Of a DNA stretch of 64,000 nucleotides, positions 11,550 to 22,006 are shown one piece after another; the stretch's first letter is position 1, and every line of letters begins with the position of its first letter. The position numbers and the translations under genes are program-made. Origin of the DNA: Phaffia rhodozyma (lineage: Eukaryota; Basidiomycota; Tremellomycetes; Cystofilobasidiales; Mrakiaceae); NCBI GenBank assembly GCA_014706385.1, contig JACGZH010000005.1, positions 1,364,001 through 1,428,000 on the forward strand, in the 5' to 3' direction. Under the pieces are notes generated by a model, which searched no databases, had not been told where the DNA came from, and saw only the letters and a list, made by a program, of their open reading frames with translations.

Positions 11550-13343
11550 ATGCCTTCCATCCAGGTAGGCAGATCAGTTTTAATCTGTTCGCCTTGTTGT
11601 CTCTACTCAAACTCATCCACCTCCATCTTGTACTTTCTCTCGAATATTCTCCCGTCCACCAGACCCATTACAAGCTCAACAACGGAACGACTATCCCTGC
11701 CATCGGTCTCGGCACATGGAAATCTCCTCAGGGAGAAGTTGCCAAGGCCGTTGAGCACGCGCTCAAGTCGGGTTATACCCATATCGACGGCGCTTGGATC
11801 TACGGAAACGAGAAAGAAGGTCCATTTTCTCAAACCCTCCGATCTGATCTTCTATAGATGCCTCAAGCCTGGGATAGAGCGAGACAGGACTGACGTATAC
11901 AAGTGGATGGGGCTTTGTTTTTGGTAGTCGGAGAAGGTATCAAAGCTTCTGGGGTGGACAGGAAGTCCATCTTCTTGACCACGAAGATTTGGTGCACTTA
12001 TCACACTCGACCGGATCAAGGGCTGGATGAGTCTCTCAAGAATCTTGGTACAGACTATGTCGATCGTACGTGATTCTTCTTAGTCGCTTTGCTCTTATTT
12101 TCGACGCGGATACCTCGGTTTATCAGTCGAATAGATGGCTGACGAATGAACGGTTTGTAGTTTTGCTTTTGCACTGGCCAATGCCTTTGAACCCTAATGG
12201 CTCTCCCGCGAACGTACCAAAGAAAGAGGACGGCTCGATGGACACGGTCGAGAACTGGACAATCTTGGATTCCTGGAAGGCTTTAGAGAAGGTCTACAAG
12301 AGCGGAAAGGCAAAGTACGTATGGGCGCCATGTTTTATCACATGTGTCATACATGGAGTTTCTTGCGTGAGCATGCTCTGACGGTCAATTTATCTGGCAT
12401 GCAGGGCTATCGGTGTCTCGAACTGGTCTCAGAAGAATCTGCAGATCATCCTCGATGGAGGATCTGTCAAGCCAGCTTGCAACCAGGTCAGACCACCTCC
12501 GTTTAATATAACTTGGAGAACAAGTGCGGGGAGATGGAAGCGGGCGATCGTTGGACTGACAGAGAAGGCCTTGATATTTATCTTTCATATAGGTTGAGCT
12601 TCACCCTTACAACCCTCAGCATGAATTAGTCAAGTTCTGCAAGGACAACGAGTATGTCTGTCTCTGATTTATTTGATCTGATGTCATCAAGTCTAATATT
12701 CTTCGTCTTGTTCCCTTCTACCCCCTCTCAACAGCATCCTTCTAGAATCTTATTCGCCCCTAGGCTCGACCGACTCTCCGATTCTCTCCGACCCTGATAT
12801 TGTCAAGATCGCCAAGAAGCACGACGTGTCTGTCGGCACAGTGTTGATTTCTTACCAGCGTTCGTTTCCTGCCTCCTTTCCTCCATTCTTTTGTTCAGAT
12901 TTTCCAAAAACTCATCGTTGCCACTTCGTCCGCTCAAATCTTGCGCTTCACATGTTTAATAATAACAATAATGATAATAAAACGGATTTCCCATCTAGTT
13001 AACCGAGGACTCGTCGTCCTTCCCAAATCAGTCACACCCTCTAGGATCGAGCAGAACTTGAAGACGGTCGAATTCGATGAGGATGATATGAACGTGTTGG
13101 ATGAACTGGCAGGAAAGGGTGGGAAACAACATCGATTTGTCAAGCCTGACTGGGGTTCGTTTTCTTCCTCCTGCCCTTCAACGACTTAGCTTCTCTCCTG
13201 GAAGATTCCTTTTCAGCTTGCTCTTAAAATAATTAGAAGGGACGAGCATACAAAAGCTGAACGGATTTTTTTCTTTGGTTACCTTTTCGTTATCAGGAAC
13301 CGACTTTGGATTCGACGATTGGAACGTCAAATCCGCTCTCTAA
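11550..13343 (+). CDS. Aldo/keto reductase (GCY1/YPR1/GldB-like, NADP-dependent)
   Basis: It is a TIM-barrel reductase using NADPH on aldehydes or ketones; fungal relatives act on glyceraldehyde/glycerol, D-galacturonate or xylose, and the substrate cannot be read from sequence. The tetrad is present: Asp in YTHIDGAW, Tyr in AWIYGNE, Lys in LTTKIW and His in LLLHWPMP. Cofactor-binding landmarks are AIGVSNWSQKNL, ELHPYNPQHELVKFC, LLESYSPLG and VLPKSVTPSRIEQNL. The first exon is only five codons (MPSIQ) before a GTAGGC donor, and the second starts THYKLNNGTTIPAIGLGTWK. The protein ends GTDFGFDDWNVKSAL. Roughly nine exons give about 300-320 residues, the usual family length. The leucine-rich LLLHW segment follows an intron after DYVD. 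Confidence 0.93.
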
Positions 13344-13678
13344 GCTTTCTTCTCAATAGATCCCTGCATGTTGGATTTCGTTTCATTTTATCGAATACTT
13401 CTAATCCATAATCTTCTTCCGTTGAAGATAAACGGTGCTGTTTTGAATTTTTAATCGATAGTGAAGCCGTTTGAATGAAGCGTACATATATCGAACAAAA
13501 GAGAGAGATGCCAGAATAGGAAAGAGGCATCTCAGATGGGTTCAAGAGATGAATAACCAATGGGCCAAGAGTAAATTGAAGAGAAATTAGTGAAAGTATT
13601 CAGAAAAGGATATACAAAGCCATCTACGCATTGAAAAGTTCTCGAAGAAGAAAGAAAAGGAAGGGTCTAGATTGGGGA
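13344..13678. other. Convergent 3' spacer
   Basis: This A/T-rich stretch lies between the stop codons of the aldo/keto reductase (plus) and the Myb-like gene (minus). I see only 3' flank sequence and no gene. Confidence 0.6.
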
Positions 13679-16600
13679 CTACTCATCCATTCCTTCCAGC
13701 TGACCCATTTGTTCCTCCAATTGTTGTTGAATTTGTTGATCCAGCGAGATTCTCTCCATCGGATCCATCAACATCTCATCCCCTCCCACGCCGACGCCCC
13801 CAACACCTACATCACCCACACCACCGACCACGCCACCTGTTCCGTCGTCGTGGTATTCCACTCCATCACCCAGGTGGTATTGTGTTGCACTTTGGTGGTT
13901 TTTTTTTTAAGATAGAGAAGGATAACCATATGTCTAGTATCAGCGACCAGAAACAGAAACAAGCCATTCAAACTGAAAGGGGGGGAAGTCAAAAGGAGGA
14001 CGAACTCGTGTAGATGTTGACCAAGCTCATGAGCATGTGGGTGCTCATGATTGTGGGCATGCTCATGTTCATGATCAAGCTCATGATCGTCCTCGTCGAT
14101 CAACTCGTTAGGCATGATATACTCTGGTCTCTTTCTCGTTCGAGAGCTTGAGATTCTAGCGTGGTGATCTTCAGCTGGTGGGACAGAGAACTTTTGAGCG
14201 AGGTGTCCAATGAGTTCTAAATATAAATTGACAGGAAGCCGGTTTAAGGGTGTCAGGTAAAGATACATATGAAGTGAAGGTTGGGATTAAGAACAAGGAA
14301 AATAAGGAAGAAACGAACCATGATAAGGCATGTCGGCTGAACCTTCGATGTCTCCCTTTAGCTTGAGATACCGTTTCTTGAGGATATGCCCTGACCATAG
14401 ATGCTGAGTTTGAACAAAAGAAGAAATAGGAGAGATTAACACTTGCGAGAAATTACCAAGAACGAGATAGACGTTCAAAAGCATTTACCCAGTCTTCATC
14501 TGGTAACAATCTCCATTCAATCTCAGTTTCGTGCTGAACCGAAAGAGAAACGACTCTAAAAGAGATAATAGCATAATCGTTCAGAACCGCGACACGCAAA
14601 GAAAGCTTGAGGAAACTTAATGAAGGAACATACTTCTGTATCAAGATGTAGGCGTCGTTCTTAGACCATTTTGGTTTGGTTCCATTGCATTTCAGTTTCT
14701 TGTGCAGACCGTCCTGCCTGTGTTATTCCCAATCGAAATTCAAACGAATGAATGATTGGAAGGAAAAAATGAAAGGAAAAAAAACACCTTTCGGATCAGC
14801 TCTCTTGCCAGAAGACTTAGTAGGAAGAAGAAGGGCAGGCCGAGTAGAAAAGAGAAGGGAAACCCTTCGACGAACCATTTAATCCGACATTGTTGTCTAC
14901 TCCGTTTGTAGCCCATCTTTTCGCTGACCGCTCCCCAGAAGACGTCATTATCGGCCGATTTGCCCTGGTCGGTCGTCATCTCTTTGATAATACGCGAGAG
15001 TTCTTCTTCTTCTTGGGGCGTCCACGAACCTGATGCGCGAACGAGAGAATGAAAGAGGAGAGCAAATGCAGAAACAAAAAGAAAAGAAAAATCAGAAACG
15101 ATCTGGAAAGAGAAGAGAAAGAAAGATGGACACAAACCTCGAACTCGGCCACCTGTATTATGCTCGATATGGTTTCTGAATCGATCTCTGCAATCACCAG
15201 CCATTCGGCCAACGAGCCCTTCCACCTTTTCCCACAACTGTCCGACCTCTGCCACAGCTCTGTAGAAGATAAAGTATCAGGTCCAACAACTTGACGAGTG
15301 AGCCCCACTAGTACAAAAGGATGATGACAAGTTTCGAAAGGAATGACTTACGCCTTGAGCTTCTCGTCCTCTTCTTTGCGCCAAGGACCTTGATTCCGAA
15401 GAGGATGACACATTCGCCGGACATGATGATAGACGGCGATGATTGGTCGCTCAGCGACTTTCCGAGCTGATCAAATAAGGAGAAAAGGGGGTGGAGGGGG
15501 AAGAGACAAATTTTGAGCAAATAAAGACGAAGAGACTGGAAGGAAGGAAAATATTATACATACTGATTTCACTCCAGAATGTAGCATTGGCCTCTCTAGC
15601 TTTCTTTCCTTTAGCAAAGACGATCTGTGTGAGTTGATCATGGTCCAAGTTGTGCATCTGTTGATGGAGAGCGCCGAGTGAGCAGTCATCTTTCGAGCCG
15701 AGAAAGAAGAAAAGGAAAGAAAAGATGTGAGGAGACCAACAGCTTTGTATCCGTCGAGGGCGTTCCGGAGGTCGATTTCTTCGACATGAGAAAACTTGCC
15801 TTTCTTGTATCTCAGCCCTGAATAGAAGGTGTACAGCATACGAGGAAGAAGCATCCTGGGATAAGTTATCGAAGAATGCTACACTATGATAACGACAAGT
15901 ATTGGAAAAATTCGAAAGGAGGACGAACCTGTGGTCTCTACGAGCTTTGCAAGCTGGCCGGCGTTGAGCCACTTGTCAGAGAGCATGCTCGCGTGCTCCG
16001 CGCTCTGGCCTTCCATCTGAGCATGATGGTGGAAACCGGCGACCTGTGCAGCAACCGTCTGATCTGTCGTGTACTCCAACCCGGTTTGTTCGACGCCTCC
16101 GTTAGACAGGCCGATGACAGCGGCGGGGTGATGGCCAAGTTCAGATTCTGCTCCTTGTTGGCCTGAACCAACAGAGTCATCATCGATGGTCGGACCGGCT
16201 CCGAGATCTGGTTCTCCGACAGATGAATCTTGACCTGTTGGATCTTGGACCAACCCTCCGTCCTTTGATCCTCGCTGTTTCTTCTTCGTCGACAACTTCC
16301 GTCCGCCCGCCTGCCCAGATACCTCACCCTGATCGACGAGGTCCGGATTGGGAGCTGATGGCAGCGACAGATCTTCTTCCGCCTCAGGGTAGTGAGCCTC
16401 GAACGAGGTGGGGTCGTGGTGCAGGCTGTGAACGTCGTGATGGAGATTGTGGTGAAGGTGATGATGATGGTGGTGGTGATCGTCGATCTGGTCGTGATGG
16501 TCATGGATGTGTTGGTCGTCGAGTTCGTGGTCACCGATGTGATGATGATCCTGGTGGGGGTCGTACTCTTCCTGTCCATAGGCTTCGTGGTCGACGCCGA

Positions 16601-17648
16601 CTGGGTAGTCTGCTTCGTGGTGGAGATCGTGATGTTCGTGCAACGGATCATCTTGGTGGGTGGCCAGATTGTGTTGAAGATGGTGTTGAAGAAGTTGCTG
16701 TTGAATCTGGTGAGCCACATCGGTCTCTTCACTATGAGCACCGGCAGCATCGAGGTCCTGAAGAGCTCGCATAAGGTTGACATCCGAGTCCGAGGTGGCA
16801 TTGGCGATGATGGAGGAGAAGTCGACGACGTAGAGCGAAGGATCGACGGCAGCGGCCGCGTTCGGGTCATGCTCATCGTGGGTATGTTCTTGGTGATGTT
16901 CTTGGTCTTGATCCTGCTCTTGGTCTTGATGCTCGACATCATGAAGCTCATTGTGAGACTGGATGGCAGATACAATGTCCTGCATCGACGGTTCTTCCTC
17001 CTCGGCGACAGCGGCGGCGAGGGCGGTGGCTTCGTCTGAAGTGAAGGTATGTTGGTAACTCTCAAGAAGTTCGTCCGCTTCCTCTTGTCCGCTGAGTTGA
17101 TGTTCAAGCGTGGACGGATCGATAGAGTGATCTTGTCCTTCTTCAGCCTCGACTGTGGGTTCTTCCTCGGCATGCACGGTCTGCATATCACCTTCACCTT
17201 CACCTTCTTCGTCGTCCTCGGCGAGGATATCCTCCATCTGAGCATCCGATACGTCCGGCACGTCATCCAAAGCGGGTTGAGATAGACCGATGAGAGCGAG
17301 AGCGGCACCTTCGTCTCCCTCGACAGGGACCTGATTACCGTTGCCTTGGTCTTCGTGGTCGTCCTCGTCCTCGTCGTCATCATCATCCTGACCATTGTTT
17401 TCCCGGTCGGCGTGATGCTTGGCTACCACCTGGTCATTCTTGTCGTGGTGAGTTCGTCTTTTCTTTTTCTTCCTGTCCTTCTTTTCCTTGTCTTTGGACT
17501 CTGACTTGTCCTTCTTTCTCTTTTTCTTCGCTGGTTCTAGAAACGAGACCGAAGAGGAGGCCGTCGATGATGGTGGCGGCGGTGGAGGCAGAGCGCTAGC
17601 CGAATCGACGAACGCGGGGATTGCGAACCGTTTCTTAGACTCGGGCAT
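13679..17648 (-). CDS. Myb/SANT DNA-binding protein, Reb1/DMTF1-like, with histidine-rich region
   Basis: It is a likely nuclear DNA-binding factor; Reb1-type Myb proteins act in RNA polymerase I termination, replication fork blocking and general gene regulation. The start MPESKKRFAIPAFVDSAS leads into a lysine-rich nuclear signal (AKKKRKKDKSESKDKEKK). Long acidic segments follow, then a His/Asp-rich block with HHHHHHHLHHNLHHDVHS at about residues 395-415. Downstream exons carry Myb-type motifs: GRMAGDCRDRFRNHIEHN, GSWTPQEEEELSRIIKEM, WGAVSEKMGYKRSRQQCRIKW and KPKWSKNDAYILIQK. A second His/Glu-rich run (ELDHEHEHAHNHEHPHAHEL) lies near the end, which reads QQQLEEQMGQLEGMDE. The total is roughly 1,000 residues. 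The last intron junction (near 13,880-14,030) is uncertain; the Myb repeats are clear, the Reb1 assignment less so. Confidence 0.82.
16420..16660 (-). repeat. Coding repeat: His/Asp-rich tract in the Myb-like gene
   Basis: Imperfect repeats of CAC/CAT and GAC/GAT codons encode blocks such as HDLHHEADYP, HQDHHHIGDHELDDQHIHDH and a run of seven histidines. The plus-strand frames across it are antisense shadows. The composition suggests metal binding or a phase-separating disordered region. Confidence 0.8.
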
Positions 17649-17875
17649 GTTCCCTCTTTTCTAAATGGTGACAGACGAAGGCTGTCGGTATTGATGTTGC
17701 CTTGGTATTGGTTGCTGATATCTTCAGGCGTTGAAGAACAGAGAAAGAACAAGAGCAAGAGGATACCTCCGGATTCGGTCAGCTCTACTAGGTCAACGAA
17801 GAAACACGTGTGGTATCGGGCAGGACGTCATGTTCACGGTCAGTACATCAGCCTGACTAGAGATGTGCGCCAAGC

Positions 17876-18193
17876 ATGAACAAGATAGATCGATCACGAC
17901 GACCATCGTGGGATGATGGTTTGAGGCCAAAGAGTGAGGACTACGGCTCAACCAGCCAAGTCGATGGTTATCTCACCCTTGTCAAGAACGAGAGTGGACA
18001 AAGAGCGGGAAGGAGCAGCAGCGGTAGCACACGCACGACTGGACAGTACCAGTCTCTCGGTCTAGATGAGATACGCGTTAAAGAGACTTGCCTTCTAGCT
18101 GTTATTCGATTCGTTATGCTCTTCTTCTTCTTCCTCACTGTCTGCCCCGGTCTATCTTGTCTTGAGCCAGGATGGATCCTCGTCGGGAGTTGA
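17876..18193 (+). CDS. Possible small single-pass membrane protein (unidentified)
   Basis: A single-exon frame of 105 codons starts MNKIDRSRRPSWDDGL. It has a hydrophilic Ser/Gly-rich middle (GRSSSGSTRTTGQYQS), then LGLDEIRVKE, then a hydrophobic stretch of about 25 residues (TCLLAVIRFVMLFFFFLTVC) and a short tail ending WILVGS. Codon choice in the hydrophilic part (GTC, CTC, ACC, AAG, GAG) looks like that of neighbouring genes. I do not recognise it. It could be a tail-anchored protein, an exon of a longer gene, or a chance frame in the shared promoter. Confidence 0.35.
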   Translation: MNKIDRSRRPSWDDGLRPKSEDYGSTSQVDGYLTLVKNESGQRAGRSSSGSTRTTGQYQSLGLDEIRVKETCLLAVIRFVMLFFFFLTVCPGLSCLEPGWILVGS

Positions 18194-18391
18194 ACGAACG
18201 CGGTGGGAAGAGTGAGCAAGGAAAAATTGCTAGCCTATGAATTTTTGTAGTTGTCGGAAGCAAAACTTTGTAGTCGCCGTATTAGAGACGATTTGTAGTC
18301 TTTTGGCATCTGAGTCGTGTGTGTTCTCTCACACTCGACCCATCACCATCACTATCGTCACCATCATCATCACCGCCAACATCACATACAA

Positions 18392-18392
<1 letters not shown>

Positions 18393-18474
<82 letters not shown>
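18393..18474. repeat. (CA)n dinucleotide microsatellite, about 41 copies
   Basis: A perfect CA repeat followed by (TA)n lies directly upstream of the TFIIF alpha start at 18491. It is open in the TFIIF frame, where it would encode alternating His-Thr, and an in-frame upstream ATG exists at 18317. Confidence 0.95.
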
Positions 18475-18484
<10 letters not shown>

Positions 18485-18490
18485 CACAGC

Positions 18491-21291
18491 ATGTCCCATG
18501 TCAAGCGGGAGCCCTCGTTGAACGAGATGCCTCCGACATCGACTCCTAGATCGTTTCCGTCAACGTCGTCCTCGTCATCCTCCTCGTTCTCAAGACTGCC
18601 AGGTCGATCCAGACCAAAGCTCGAACCAAAGACAGAACCGATGCCACCGGCAACGTACAACGACTACAGACTCGTCTCTGCCGGATCCGGCTCCACCAGG
18701 TTCAACGTCATCAAATTTAACTCTCTCCAGGACATCGACCCCACTCGGTTCGCTCGGCCTGTCAAGATGAACAGAAAGGATCCTAGAGCGAGATCTCCTC
18801 CGGCGGTTGGTTCTGCTTCTGCTGCTGCTGCTGCTGTCGCTACTCCTACGCTATCGGACGACAGAGATGGAAACATTGACGGTCAGCCATCGAATTCCAG
18901 CACATTGGCAGCAGCAAAGGTCAAACAAGAGTCTTCTTCCACCGGTCAGACCATCCCATCGGTATCGGGTCCATCTACACCAGGGGCCGCCTCGGCGGAA
19001 GAAGAACGCAAGCAGATGTTTGACGCTCAAGGGAAGCCTATGGTCGACGGACAGGGTGAACCGATATACGCACCACCGAAACAGAAATTCGATGCCTCCC
19101 TCGTCGCTCCTCACGGCGCATCAGGCAACGGTCAGCACACCGTGAGAAACAAGAAAACGGCGTTTAAGAAAAAGACAAAGCAGGTGTTCAAGATCTCGAC
19201 AGATACCATTCGACTTCGCAGGGAGGAACGGCATCCTTGGGTTGTCGAGAGCGCTGATAAGGCCGAAGAGTGGGTCGGCCGGATGGAGGACAAGGCGGAG
19301 AACGCGAGGTACTGTCTGTTTGTATTCGAAGATGACAAGGATGAGTTCGAGGTGCTTGATGTTAGAAGATGGTTCAAGTTTCAACCTAGACCAAAGTATG
19401 GCACCCTCGCTGCAGATGAGGCCGAAGAACTTGTGGGTCTTTTTATGTTGTTTCGTTCTGAGTATCTTCTTACTTATGTGCTCAACATGTGTTCCCCTTC
19501 TGCTTTTCCTCTCGCGATAGTACGCCCGAACACTTAAAGGGAAAGATGCCGGCAGATGGATGATGCGCGAGGACGACCGAATCCAATCGTCCATCCCGTC
19601 CGACCGCAACTCTACCAACCCCTCAGCAGGCTCATCCCTCCAACCCAACGCACCTCACCAAGGAATTTCACTTCCTACCTCATCTAGGATCAAACGCGAG
19701 AATACTGCCCTCCCAGGTTGGCTCAGGCGAGCGACCACAGTGGTAAAGATTGAGAACGCCAACATGGTCGGGTCTGTCAAGAGGGAGCCTCGGTTGGAAG
19801 ATTGGGAGATCGGAGACGGTGATGGCGATGGTGACGGAAGAGGTGGTAGGCGAGAAGATGATGGGGTTAGTCTGATCAATCTCGTTACAGTGTGCGCGTG
19901 TATGAGATTGGATCGGCTGAAAGTTAATCTCTGATCTTTCTTTCTTTGTGTTTTTGTCTTTTCCTTTTTTTCCCCAATAGGCCGGCGCAGATGGAGATGG
20001 AGATGCAGATTTCGAAGACGCATTCTCTGATGACGACGGCTTGATCGAATTTGACCAAACGGATGAGCAAGAGAACAAAGAGCTTGAGGTTCGTCCGAAA
20101 ATTATTTCTGGTTTTATACACACTGCATCTGATCCTTCCTCTACTTTCTTTCCTTCTCTTTTCAGGAACGGCTAAAACGTGAGTTCAGACAGGGTAATGC
20201 CCAAGGAGACGATGCCGTCTCGGATGAGGAAGACTTGTTCGGAGATGACGCGTTAGATGAGAACGGGAAGAGGATCAAGAAGGCTCTCAAGAAGCACAAG
20301 AAGCGTAGAGGTCTGGACGATAGTGATGATGAGGATGACGATGGCAGAAACCCTTACGCTAGTTCTGTGAGTTTTTTCTCTTCCTTCTCTTCTGCTTTCG
20401 CGTGTTTAAATGTTTATCCAGATGCTCAACCCTTTTTATTTGTTTGCCTTGTCTTCCTCCCTGTTTCAAACGATAAGGAGGAATCTCAATCGTCGGATGA
20501 GGAACCGGTTGTACCTAATCCTTTGACAAATCCTTCGAACGGAGGACCACCAGTAACCATGATCCACGGCATGCACGTCCCTCCCCCTCCGCCCAGTCGA
20601 CCCGGCTCGACTGCCAGTACCCGTCACAATTCCACCGTCGGGAACAGTGCCAGCGGGCCGACGACGACATCTTCTCGATCAGGCTCACCTCTACCGAGCG
20701 GAGCGGCCTTCCTCGCTCATCGAGCAACAACACCCAACAGAAAACAAAACTCTTCTCGAAGTAGAGATGTTAGCAGGGAGAGAAGTCTCGAAAGGGAGCG
20801 TAGTCGATCACCCGTTCCGTCTGGTGCGAACAAACGAAAAGGTGAATCTGACGGATCAAACTCTTCTGGTCAGAGTCTCGGACCATCTGGATTGGGCAAC
20901 GGGGAAGCAACAAAGAAGCCAAGGGTCGATGGGTCCGAGCGTGTATCTAGCTTACCCTCGACCGGACCGAAGGAAGCTCAGGTGATTGCTTATCTGAAGA
21001 GAACGAGACCTAGTATCGGCCAGTTGATCAGTCATTTCAAAAAGGTGAGACTCTTTCCTCTCTCCCACACGCGATCCATCGAAGAATCTATACTCAAATT
21101 GCTGTCTCCTTCCCTTTTCTTTTTCTTTCTCTACTGCGCTCGTGTTCTTTTTTTTCCTCGAACAGAGTCTCAAATCAACAAACCCAGAACAGACAGCAGC
21201 GAACAAGGCATTCCTTCTGGATGTCGTTAAGAGAGTGGCAAATCTTGACAAAGATATGACAATTGTTCTCAAAGACGCTTTCGCCTCTTGA
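18491..21291 (+). CDS. TFG1: Transcription initiation factor TFIIF alpha subunit (RAP74/Tfg1)
   Basis: It is the large TFIIF subunit, which binds RNA polymerase II with TFIIF beta during initiation and elongation. Six exons (18491-19432, 19521-19865, 19981-20088, 20166-20366, 20478-21044, 21166-21291) total 2,289 bases and 762 residues. The N-terminal dimerisation region has FNVIKFNSLQDIDPTRFARP, RHPWVVESADKAEEWVG and YCLFVFEDDKDEFEVLDVRRW followed by FKFQPRPKY. The middle is acidic then lysine-rich (SDEEDLFGDDA, GKRIKKALKKHKKRRGL), followed by a Ser/Pro/Arg-rich disordered segment. The C-terminal winged helix (AYLKRTRPSIGQLISHFKK and AFLLDVVKRVANLDKDM) binds FCP1 in homologues. ATG 18491 was chosen because conserved-looking sequence begins just after it and the upstream frame is pure repeat. 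Confidence 0.93.
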
Positions 21292-21565
21292 GTCTCTCCT
21301 TTCTTTTTATATTCTCTCCTTGGCTATGGTCAATTCATGTAGAACAAGCCGTTTGAGAATATCATGATGGTCTACCTCGATCCGTTTTTGAACAAATGAA
21401 TCTTCTCCTCTTTCCTTTCCATAAGTCGTATAAGTTCATGAAAATACTCAGATATAAGGTTTGCAAGAGACTCCCATCTGTGCGTCTAACACACCAGCCT
21501 CACCTCAACCCATCACACACATAGACACAGACATAGATATACTCTGATAGGTTCTTAGCCTCTTG

Positions 21566-21974
21566 TTAGAATCCATTAGCCAACTGTCTAGCCGCTTCCC
21601 TCGGATCCAACTTTCTCCTCGGTGGGATCCCTCCTGGCCCTGCGCCTACGCCTGGCCGGTTATACGAGGGCTGGTAGAAACTCTGTGTGATACCTTGCCC
21701 ACCAATGGCACTACCACCTGTCCCTCGGTCTTCTAATCGAGGATTCGGATTCGCACTACTGTACACCTGTCCGTTTCCTCCTGACAATGGGTCTGCTCCT
21801 CCCCCTGGACCACCGCCACTACGAGAAGAAGAAGCTGGATTTAGGTTTGGGTTTGAGTAGAACGCGGATTGAGTTGTACCGTTTCGTGGGGGAGCGACAA
21901 ACGAGGTGCCTGTCAGAGGAGGATTGTACATCGATTGTGTCAAATCAGGCTGACGTTGCGAGTATTGTCGCTGC

Positions 21975-22006
<32 letters not shown>

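Larger units (their letters stand above)
17649..18490. promoter_or_regulatory. Divergent region between the Myb-like gene and TFIIF alpha
   Basis: 842 bases separate the two start codons. The region holds an unassigned 105-codon frame (17876-18193) and a long (CA)n microsatellite that ends 16 bases before the TFIIF alpha ATG. Regulatory elements for both genes must lie here or overlap the frame. Confidence 0.55.

Noticed and set aside
16223..17039. Two long plus-strand open frames (183 and 215 codons)
   Set aside because: They are antisense to the same repetitive exon, with translations of Val/Asp/Met/Gly runs typical of reversed His/Asp codons.
15938..17395. 485-codon minus-strand open frame
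   Set aside because: It is an alternate-frame shadow of the Myb-like gene's long first exon; its Thr/Arg/Ile-rich translation has no motif and arises from the His/Asp codon repeats.
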